This document shows positions 24,437 to 31,103 of a DNA stretch of 59,248 bases, piece after piece. Every line of letters starts with the position of its first letter. Position 1 is the first letter of the stretch. The stretch comes from Myxococcales bacterium (GTDB lineage: Bacteria > Myxococcota_A > Polyangia > Palsa-1104 > SHYY01), in assembly GCA_023248875.1 (NCBI GenBank), contig JAHFDT010000003.1, positions 1 through 59,248 of the forward strand, in the 5' to 3' direction. Under the pieces are notes generated by a model. The model made no database searches. It worked only from the letters and a program-made list of their open reading frames with translations, and had not been told where the DNA came from. The translations under genes were made by a program, and so were the position numbers.

Positions 24437-25330
24437 GTGATGGAACCCGAGCAGTTTCAACTCCGGATCGCCGGCCTTACTCTCCAAGTGAACCGCCAGC
24501 TGGATGGACCGCAGTTCATGCTGCCGATGCCGACGGCGCGGTTTGAGGTGGAGCCGACCTCTCCTCCCGATGCGGTCTTCGACGTGGCCTGGGCCGATCT
24601 GCCCTGCGAGGCCACGGGGCGCCCGGTGTTCGACTCGGGCGGCGTCTGGCGCCTGCACGAGCAGGGCGATGAGCTGGTTTTCTCCCTGCGCGCCAGCACT
24701 TTTGGTGAGCAGCCCTACCAGCTCTCTCGCTGTGCCCCCAATTTTCGCCACGGCACGGTGCTGCTCCACCGCGGCTGCCACAATGCAGCCCAGCCGCTCT
24801 ATCCGCTCGCCTATCCGCTCGATGAGCTGCTGATGGTCCACCTGTTTTCGCGCGGCTACGCCGTCGAGGTGCACGCCGCGGGGGTGGTCGATGCGAAGGG
24901 CATAGGGCAGCTCTTCCTCGGCGCCTCGGGAGCGGGCAAGAGCACCACCGCCAAGCTGTGGGAAAAGGAGCCGGGTGTGCGCCTCCTCTCCGACGACCGT
25001 ATCGTGCTGCGGGAGCAGGAGGGGGCGATCTGGATGCATGGCACCCCCTGGCATGGTGAAGCCGGTCTAGCGTCGCCCGATTTGGCGCCGCTCGGCAACC
25101 TTTTCTTCCTGCAACAGGCGCGCGAGAATCGGCTTGCACCCCTCGGAGGCGCCACCGCGGCCGCGCAGCTCTTGGCCTGCGCGTTTTTCCCCTTTCACGA
25201 ACGTTCCGGGATCGATTTTACGATCTCCCTCTGCCAGCGCATCACCCGCCGTGTTCCGTGCCACGAGCTTTCGTTTGTGCCCGACCGATCTGTCATCGAG
25301 CGGCTACGCAGCGAAGGCGTGGTGGCATGA
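24437..25330 (+). CDS. HPr kinase-like P-loop kinase of RiPP operon
   Basis: 297 residues. A Walker A motif GASGAGKST (162-170) after VEVHAAGVV, and LLSDDRIVL (184-191), match HPr(Ser) kinase/phosphorylase-like proteins; the N-terminal 130 residues are a separate domain without a recognised motif. Homologues in lasso-peptide clusters phosphorylate the C-terminal Ser of the precursor, and others belong to PqqD/radical SAM cassettes. The precursor here ends in Ser, so it is the natural candidate substrate. Start is GTG 24437 or ATG 24440 (GGCGAGG just upstream). The stop overlaps the next start (ATGA). Confidence 0.83.
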   Translation: MMEPEQFQLRIAGLTLQVNRQLDGPQFMLPMPTARFEVEPTSPPDAVFDVAWADLPCEATGRPVFDSGGVWRLHEQGDELVFSLRASTFGEQPYQLSRCAPNFRHGTVLLHRGCHNAAQPLYPLAYPLDELLMVHLFSRGYAVEVHAAGVVDAKGIGQLFLGASGAGKSTTAKLWEKEPGVRLLSDDRIVLREQEGAIWMHGTPWHGEAGLASPDLAPLGNLFFLQQARENRLAPLGGATAAAQLLACAFFPFHERSGIDFTISLCQRITRRVPCHELSFVPDRSVIERLRSEGVVA

Positions 25331-25758
25331 TCGCAAAACAGCTGTTCCCGGATCTCCTTCGGGAGGCGTTGTCGCTGGGGCGCAGGGTTCGCTTTCATGC
25401 CATGGGCCGCAGCATGAATCCCACCATCGTGGATGGGGATGCCATCCGCTTGGCTTCCGTGATCCCCGCTGCGATCGAAGTGGGCGATGTGGTGCTGTTC
25501 CAGCTCCCGCGCGGTCTCGTGGCCCACCGGGTGGAGCGGATCGAAGTACGCCAAGACGATGCGCTGGAATTCCTGGTGAAGGGCGATGCTGCCGAGAGCA
25601 CTGGCGAGTGGGCGACCGCCCATGAGGTCGTCGCGCGGGTAGAGGCGGTGGAGCGCGATGGCCAGCTGATCTCGCTCGGAGGCATTGGAGAGAGATGGCG
25701 CCATTCCCTATGGGAGCTGTGCGCGGGCATCGTACAGCGGGTGAGGCGTATGCGATGA
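25327..25758 (+). CDS. S24/S26-type serine peptidase (signal peptidase-like)
   Basis: 143-residue peptidase: MGRSMNPTIVDGD carries the catalytic Ser29 and FLVKGDAAES the general-base Lys85, the Ser/Lys dyad of signal peptidase I and LexA-like proteases. GDVVLFQLPRGLVAHRV is the conserved strand between. No clear transmembrane anchor at the N-terminus. In this operon it may release the leader of the modified peptide. It overlaps both neighbours by 4 bases, so the kinase, this peptidase and the C25 protease are made as a coupled set. Confidence 0.85.
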   Translation: MIAKQLFPDLLREALSLGRRVRFHAMGRSMNPTIVDGDAIRLASVIPAAIEVGDVVLFQLPRGLVAHRVERIEVRQDDALEFLVKGDAAESTGEWATAHEVVARVEAVERDGQLISLGGIGERWRHSLWELCAGIVQRVRRMR

Positions 25759-27983
25759 GAACGCTGGCGATGACCCTGTTGGTGTCGACGATGGCGGCGG
25801 CGGCCGAGGTGCGAATTCGTATCGCCGTCCACCACGAGGGCTACTATCGCGTGACCCAGCCCGAGCTCGTGGCAGCGGGGCTCGATCCCACGGTCGACCC
25901 ACGCAAGCTGAGCCTCTTTGTCGACGGTGCCGAGCAGGCGATGCGGGTGTTGGGCGAAGCGGACGGCCGCCTCGACCCGGCCGACGCGGTGGAATTTTAT
26001 GGCACCGGCATCGATAGCCCCTTTAGTGATCGCCACATCTATTGGCTATCCATCAGTGACCCGCCCAGTCTGCGCATCGCCGAGCACTCCAACGATGGCT
26101 CAGGCGCTGCCATCACCAGCTTTTCCCACCGGATCGAGCGCCGCGTGCGCTCCTGGTATTTCGCCGGCCTTCTCAATGGCGAGGCATCCAATTTCTTTGA
26201 AGCTCCCACGGGAAAATGGCCCCTCGACGAGCCGATCGACATTTCCCATCTCGATGACAAGAGCGGCGCCTCGCTGCAGGTCATCCTGCAGGGCGTGACG
26301 ACCGCTCAGCACCATCTTTTGGTGAGTCTCAATGGGCTCGCCATCGCGGAAATGCACTTTGCCGGGCAGGCGCAGTCTACGCTCGACGTGGCGCTCACAG
26401 CGGGCAAGCTTCAAGAGGGCACCAATCTCGTGACCCTCACGCCGCTCGAGGATTCAAAGGCCATCCACGCGGCGGTGGAGCGCATTCGTATCGGCTATTC
26501 GCACACCCTGGCGGTCGATGGCGCGGTACAGCCACTTGGGGCCCCCGGGGGCGCGCAGGTGGCGCTGCATGGTTTTTCCAGCGATGCCATCCACGTGCTC
26601 GATGTCACCGATCCGAAGGCGCATACGGAGCTCGCGGCCCAGATCCTGGCCGAGGGCAAGAGTTTTGCAGCGACAGTGCAGCCGGGAGGCACCGGGATGC
26701 GCCGGCTGTTCGCTTACCAAGGGAAGGCGGTGAGCCACCCGCTCGAAGTGCGCGCGGTTCACTCCAGCGATTGGCTCCATACCGGGCGTGCCGAGCTGGT
26801 GATCATTACGCACCGCGATTTCTATACCGCCGCGGAGGCGCTAGCCAATCTGCGGCGCGGGCAAGGTTGGCAGGTGGCGCTCATCGACGTCGACGAGATC
26901 TTCAACGAGCTCAACGGCGGGCAGCGCGATCCGCTGGCGATCAAGCAGCTGCTGGAAACGGCCTGGAAGAGCTGGGCGGTGCGGCCGCGGTTTGCCCTTC
27001 TCATCGGCGATGCTAGCGTCGATCCGCGCAATTTCCTCGGCAAAGGATCGTTTGATTTCGTCCCGACCCAATTGCTTGATGCGCGCAGCTCCGGGGTGGC
27101 GATGGAGACTGCTTCGGACGACTGGTTCGGTGATTTCGATGGCGATGGGCTGGCCGAAGTGATGGTTGGACGCCTGCCCGTGCGCACCGCGACCGAGGCG
27201 GAGCACGTGCTCCAGAAGATCATCGGCTACGGCTGGGCGGGGGACGATGACTCGTGGCGCAAGCGGGCGCTCTTCATCGCCGATGAAAAGCTCGGCTACG
27301 ATTTCGAGGACCAGGCCCATCGCGCGGAGAAGCGTCTTCCCGCGGGCTTCGAGGCCCTGGAGGTGTTTGCTGGGCAGCAGGGCAAACTGCAGCGCGAGGC
27401 CATCGTCGCCGCGATCAATCAGGGCGCGCTGCTGGTCAACTACTCGGGCCATGGCGCTCAGGGGCAGTGGAGCGATTTTTTCAAGAACGCCGACATTATG
27501 GGGCTGACCAATGGCGCCCGCCTGCCGGTATTTTTCAACATGACGTGCCTCAACGGGATGTTTCACGACGCGCTTTTCGGCGATGTCCTCGCGGAGGCGC
27601 TGCTCAAGGCGCCCAGTGGCGGTGCGGTGGCGGTGATCGCCTCGTCCATGTTGCTCGATGCCGGCCCCCAAGATCAGTTGAACCAGGGGTTGGTCGAGCA
27701 GTTCGGCAAGGCGTCGCTCGGCGAAGTGCTGCGGTATGGCAAGAGCACGACCACCGATGGCGATACGCGAAATACCTACCTCCTGTTCGGCGATCCATCG
27801 CTGTTTGGCCAACCCCTCGCACCGCAGCCCCAACCTGACATGGGTTCGCCGATGCCCGATGGGGGAATGGGGGGCATGATGGGTGGATGCGGGGTGGGTT
27901 TGCATCGCCCTGCCGCAGCGGGGGGGCTAGCCATCGCCGGCCTGCTACTCCTCGCGCTGTGCCGACGTATGCTACTTTTCTAG
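25755..27983 (+). CDS. C25 (gingipain-type) cysteine protease, MYXO-CTERM anchored
   Basis: 742 residues. Signal peptide RTLAMTLLVSTMAAAA, an N-terminal beta domain (about 20-330), then a C25 peptidase domain (about 345-680) with LVIITHRDFY, ALLIGDASVDPR, SDDWFGDFDGDG (calcium-type loop), catalytic His566 in NYSGHG and Cys598 in FNMTCLNG. The end has GGMMGGCGVG, a hydrophobic helix and CRR, a MYXO-CTERM sorting signal, so it should be held at the cell surface. It overlaps the S26-like gene (ATGA). A role in maturing or acting on the exported peptide is inferred from coupling only. Confidence 0.88.
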   Translation: MRTLAMTLLVSTMAAAAEVRIRIAVHHEGYYRVTQPELVAAGLDPTVDPRKLSLFVDGAEQAMRVLGEADGRLDPADAVEFYGTGIDSPFSDRHIYWLSISDPPSLRIAEHSNDGSGAAITSFSHRIERRVRSWYFAGLLNGEASNFFEAPTGKWPLDEPIDISHLDDKSGASLQVILQGVTTAQHHLLVSLNGLAIAEMHFAGQAQSTLDVALTAGKLQEGTNLVTLTPLEDSKAIHAAVERIRIGYSHTLAVDGAVQPLGAPGGAQVALHGFSSDAIHVLDVTDPKAHTELAAQILAEGKSFAATVQPGGTGMRRLFAYQGKAVSHPLEVRAVHSSDWLHTGRAELVIITHRDFYTAAEALANLRRGQGWQVALIDVDEIFNELNGGQRDPLAIKQLLETAWKSWAVRPRFALLIGDASVDPRNFLGKGSFDFVPTQLLDARSSGVAMETASDDWFGDFDGDGLAEVMVGRLPVRTATEAEHVLQKIIGYGWAGDDDSWRKRALFIADEKLGYDFEDQAHRAEKRLPAGFEALEVFAGQQGKLQREAIVAAINQGALLVNYSGHGAQGQWSDFFKNADIMGLTNGARLPVFFNMTCLNGMFHDALFGDVLAEALLKAPSGGAVAVIASSMLLDAGPQDQLNQGLVEQFGKASLGEVLRYGKSTTTDGDTRNTYLLFGDPSLFGQPLAPQPQPDMGSPMPDGGMGGMMGGCGVGLHRPAAAGGLAIAGLLLLALCRRMLLF

Positions 27984-27986
27984 GAC

Positions 27987-28919
27987 ATGGCGATCCCCAC
28001 CTATTTAATGTCCTACCCGGCCGCGCAGTGGTCGATCCGTGGGGCGGCCAACTTTCGTTCGCAGGCGCGTAGCACCACCAGCCCCCGTCGCGCCTTTCGC
28101 GAATGGCTGACGCTCGCCGATGCCATCCTGCGCGCCGGCGGCCCCATTCTCGTGATGCCGCCGGCGGCGACTGAAACCCCGTTGACCGGGATGATCTACA
28201 CCGCCAACCTCGGCCACCTATTTCGCGACCAGTTTCTACTGTCCAACATGTCGGTCGCGCATCGCCGGGCCGAGCGCGACATCGTCCGCTCCTTTATGGA
28301 AAAGGCGGGTGTTTCGACTCGGGACGCCTCGGCCGAATGGGAGGGCCAGGCCGAACTGCAGTGGCTCGGCGGAAATCGTTTTGTGGCTACCTACGGGGTC
28401 CGCTCGGCACGCGAGAGTGTGGCCGAGCTGCGACCGCTCTTGCCGCCCAATACGAAGCTCCTCGAGCTCCAGATCCGTGACCCCTTCTTTCATGGCGATA
28501 CCTGCTTGAATCCGATCACCAACCGCGCAGGCGATCTCGTCCTGTTGGCGCACGGCAGTGCGTTCATCGGTGCGACGCTCGAAACGCTGCGCGACTTTCT
28601 TGGTTCGACGGGGGAGGTGGTGGCACTCGACGAAGGGGACACGCTGGCCTACGCCTGCAACGCGCTATGCGTGGGCGGTACGCTGCTCATGCCCTCGGGG
28701 GTCTCCGCCTCGCTCCGCGGGCAGCTGGTGCGCCGGGGTTTTGTGCTCGAAGAGCTGGAGCTCCCCGAGCTCTTCGGCAAGGGTGGTGGCGGACCACGCT
28801 GTCTGGTCAACGAGCTGCGCGGCCTCGTGCTAAACCCGGGTGCGCCCTCCTATGCGGAGCTGCGCGACGAGCTTTACAAACTGGTCGAAAGCTATCCGGA
28901 AGGGGCGCTAAACGCTTGA
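27987..28919 (+). CDS. Amidinohydrolase/DDAH-fold enzyme
   Basis: 310-residue protein of the guanidine-modifying (GME) superfamily. FFHGDTCLNPI supplies the catalytic His169 and GPRCLVNEL the nucleophilic Cys272; Asp/Glu partners precede them (RDQFLLSNM). Relatives are dimethylarginine dimethylaminohydrolase, arginine deiminase and amidinotransferases. It starts 3 bases after the C25 protease stop, so it belongs to the same operon, and could act on free arginine derivatives or on Arg of a peptide; the precursor leader is Arg-rich. No signal peptide. Confidence 0.75.
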   Translation: MAIPTYLMSYPAAQWSIRGAANFRSQARSTTSPRRAFREWLTLADAILRAGGPILVMPPAATETPLTGMIYTANLGHLFRDQFLLSNMSVAHRRAERDIVRSFMEKAGVSTRDASAEWEGQAELQWLGGNRFVATYGVRSARESVAELRPLLPPNTKLLELQIRDPFFHGDTCLNPITNRAGDLVLLAHGSAFIGATLETLRDFLGSTGEVVALDEGDTLAYACNALCVGGTLLMPSGVSASLRGQLVRRGFVLEELELPELFGKGGGGPRCLVNELRGLVLNPGAPSYAELRDELYKLVESYPEGALNA

Positions 28920-28943
28920 CACCCCATGAGCTTCCGATATAGT
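28916..28943 (+). promoter_or_regulatory. Sigma-70-type promoter of exbB-exbD-exbD operon
   Basis: TTGACA (28916-28921) and TATAGT (28938-28943) with a 16-base spacer. The -35 overlaps the TGA stop of the preceding gene. An untranslated leader of about 60 bases follows, with GGAGGGAGGA in front of ATG 29013. Confidence 0.75.
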
Positions 28944-29012
28944 TGCTGCCTCAAAGTATCGCAGGCAAAAGTGACACAGACCTAGCGGCTCACCCCGCCG
29001 TGGAGGGAGGAC

Positions 29013-29663
29013 ATGCAGGGACTTGCCGAGTTTATCGAGAAGGGCGGGTTTTTTATGTACCTCAACTTGGTCTGCTCGGCGGCCACGTTGGCAATCATCG
29101 TCGAGCGGATCATCTTTTTCCTCGGGAAAGGCTCCGTGAATGCGCGGGCCTTCCTCGAGCAGATCCGCAAGCTGGTGATGGCCAATAACGTCGACCGCGC
29201 GGTCAAGCTCTGCTCAGCGACCGAAGCGCCGGTGGCGCGGGTGGCCAAAGCGGGGCTCTCCCGACTCTCGAAGGGGGAAGCGGCGGTAGCGACCGCGATC
29301 GAAGAGATGATGGTCGACGTGATGCCGGAGCTCAAGAAGCGGATCCAGGCGCTCTGGTCGGTCGCCAACATCGCGACGCTGCTCGGCCTGCTGGGGACGA
29401 TCACCGGTCTGATCCGATCGTTTGCCGCGGTCGGTTCGGCCAGTCCGGAGATGCGCTCGAAGATGCTCTCCGACGGCATCGCTGAGGCCATGCACAACAC
29501 CGCGATGGGTCTGGGCATCGCGGTATTGTGCATGATCGGGCACGTGTTCCTTTCTGCCGCGTCCAAGAAGCAGCAGAGCGAGCTCGAGGCTTTCTCCATG
29601 AAACTCGAGAACATGCTGGCCGACACTGCGCACGCGGCGCCCGGCCAGCTCCAGGCTCGGTAG
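29013..29663 (+). CDS. MotA/TolQ/ExbB-family proton channel (AglR-like)
   Basis: 216-residue inner-membrane protein with three predicted helices: about 14-38, 108-132 (IATLLGLLGTITGLIRSF) and 150-178 (NTAMGLGIAVLCMIGHVFL). GTITGLIRSF and the helix-3 sequence are the ExbB/TolQ signature. With two ExbD proteins downstream it forms a 1+2 set, the composition of the AglRQS motor that powers gliding in Myxococcus. Since Glt-like genes lie 15 kb away, an AglR role is reasonable, though a Tol- or Exb-type import role is possible. Confidence 0.88.
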   Translation: MQGLAEFIEKGGFFMYLNLVCSAATLAIIVERIIFFLGKGSVNARAFLEQIRKLVMANNVDRAVKLCSATEAPVARVAKAGLSRLSKGEAAVATAIEEMMVDVMPELKKRIQALWSVANIATLLGLLGTITGLIRSFAAVGSASPEMRSKMLSDGIAEAMHNTAMGLGIAVLCMIGHVFLSAASKKQQSELEAFSMKLENMLADTAHAAPGQLQAR

Positions 29664-29675
29664 GCGGAGGCGCAG

Positions 29676-30254
29676 GTGACCGCCGGCAAGCTTCGCGCGA
29701 AAATGCGCAAGCTGCGCGAAGATTTCGAGGATGAGGAGATGGAGAACGGCGAGCTCAACCTCGTCCCCTATCTCGACATCGTCACCAACGTGATCATGTT
29801 CCTCATGATGACGACCTCCTTTGCGGCAGCGCTCGCCAATATCAATGTGAGCGCACCGACGACCAGTTCGGCTGCCGCGGTGGCGGCTAACACCGAACCG
29901 GAACAGAAGCACAACGACCTCAATCTCACCGTGCAGATTTCCGATAAGGGATTTACCGTGGCGGCCGCGGGCGGGGTGCTCCACCGCAACGCGGTCCCTG
30001 GACACGAGAAGGATCCGCCGACTCTGCCGACGATTCCGAAGACCGCGCCCGACTACAACTACGCGGAGCTGACCAAGCTCATGCGGGCGATCAAGGAGGA
30101 TCCTGCCAACGACGCGTCGAAGGAAACCAAGGTGATCATCAACGCCAACCCGGAGATCACCTACGAGATGATCGTCGCGGCGATGGACGCGATTCGCAAC
30201 GATGGGGGCAAAGTGCTGTTTCCGGGAGTACTTCTCTCGGCAGGTGTAAACTAG
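29676..30254 (+). CDS. ExbD/TolR-family protein 1 (AglQ/AglS-like)
   Basis: 192 residues: short charged cytoplasmic N-terminus, one transmembrane helix (about 30-55) containing the proton-coupling Asp34 in LVPYLDIVTNVIMFL, and a periplasmic domain ending GKVLFPGVLLSAG. GTG 29676 is preceded by GGCGGAGG. 12 bases after the ExbB stop and overlapping the next ExbD by 1 base. Confidence 0.87.
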   Translation: MTAGKLRAKMRKLREDFEDEEMENGELNLVPYLDIVTNVIMFLMMTTSFAAALANINVSAPTTSSAAAVAANTEPEQKHNDLNLTVQISDKGFTVAAAGGVLHRNAVPGHEKDPPTLPTIPKTAPDYNYAELTKLMRAIKEDPANDASKETKVIINANPEITYEMIVAAMDAIRNDGGKVLFPGVLLSAGVN

Positions 30255-30811
30255 TGGCCAAGGATCTTTCGCGCAAAGAGGCGCGGCGCCAGCTCGACAA
30301 GTTCAAGACCAAGATCGGCGACGCGGGCGAAGTGGGCCACCTCAATATCACCGCGATGATGGATATGATGTCCATCTTGCTGGTGTTCATGCTCAAGCAG
30401 TTCGCCGTGGCTCAAGCGTCGATGAACCTAGACCAGGGCCAATTGCAGCTGCCCAAGTCGAGTGCCGATCTCAAGCCGCCCCCTTCGGTGAACGTGACGG
30501 TGACCACCTCGGCGATCATCGTCGAAGGCGATGCGGTGGCGCCCGTGCGCGCTGGCGCAGTCGATCCCAGTACCAAGCGCGATGGTGCCAGCGGCTACTA
30601 CATCACCCCGCTGGTCGAGACGCTGCAGAAGCACGCCAACCGCCTCAAGAAACTGGAAGTGCTCACCCATGGCGGGTCCAAGTTCGAAGGGACGATGCTG
30701 ATGCTCGTCGACCGCTCCATCCCCTATCGCCTCTTGACGGAAGTCCTCTACTCGGCCGGCCAGGCCGAGTTTCGCAACTACAAGTTGGTCGTTCTTAGCA
30801 AAGCCGAGTAA
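30254..30811 (+). CDS. ExbD/TolR-family protein 2 (AglQ/AglS-like)
   Basis: 185 residues with the same layout: charged N-terminus, one helix with Asp37 in NITAMMDMMSILLVFML, and a periplasmic domain (MLMLVDRSIPYRLLTEVLY). GTG 30254 shares a base with the upstream TAG stop, so synthesis is coupled. Having two different ExbD subunits, each with the conserved Asp, is characteristic of the AglQ/AglS pair. Confidence 0.87.
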   Translation: MAKDLSRKEARRQLDKFKTKIGDAGEVGHLNITAMMDMMSILLVFMLKQFAVAQASMNLDQGQLQLPKSSADLKPPPSVNVTVTTSAIIVEGDAVAPVRAGAVDPSTKRDGASGYYITPLVETLQKHANRLKKLEVLTHGGSKFEGTMLMLVDRSIPYRLLTEVLYSAGQAEFRNYKLVVLSKAE

Positions 30812-30860
30812 AGAGGGTTGCATCACTGCGACGCTGTTTATGACGGTGCTCATTCGGATT

Positions 30861-31092
30861 GATAGGAAGCGGTGCTCGGGCACGTTCAGCGCGAGTGCCC
30901 CCGGACCGAGGCCGAGGAGCATACTTTTTGTATGTGACGAGGCCGAGGGAGGAGGTAAGCCGCGATCAACGTGCCCGAGCACCGCGTAAGTCTCGTCTCC
31001 CCGCTTGACGTCGTGGAGCCGAGCATGTTACGAGGCTGCGCCCGGCGGCGACGAGGGTAGGCCGCTCCGCTTGAGGCATTCCTATCGAGGAG
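30861..31092 (+). promoter_or_regulatory. Structured leader upstream of membrane pyrophosphatase
   Basis: The 292 bases between the ExbD stop and the pyrophosphatase start hold layered inverted repeats. GATAGGAA (30861-30868) pairs with TTCCTATC (31079-31086), which abuts the GAGGAGG ribosome site. An 18-bp perfect repeat GCGGTGCTCGGGCACGTT (30869-30886) pairs with 30968-30985. Inside is the hairpin GCATAC-TTTTT-GTATGT (30919-30935), bracketed by direct repeats CGAGGCCGAGG (30907-30917 and 30938-30948). It may be a cis-acting RNA or a dispersed intergenic repeat; no small gene is credible here. Confidence 0.55.
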
Positions 31093-31103
31093 GACTTCTG
31101 AAG

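Noticed and set aside
24335..25054. Open frame on the minus strand reaching into the MITE
   Set aside because: Mostly antisense of the kinase gene; the part inside the element does not resemble a transposase.
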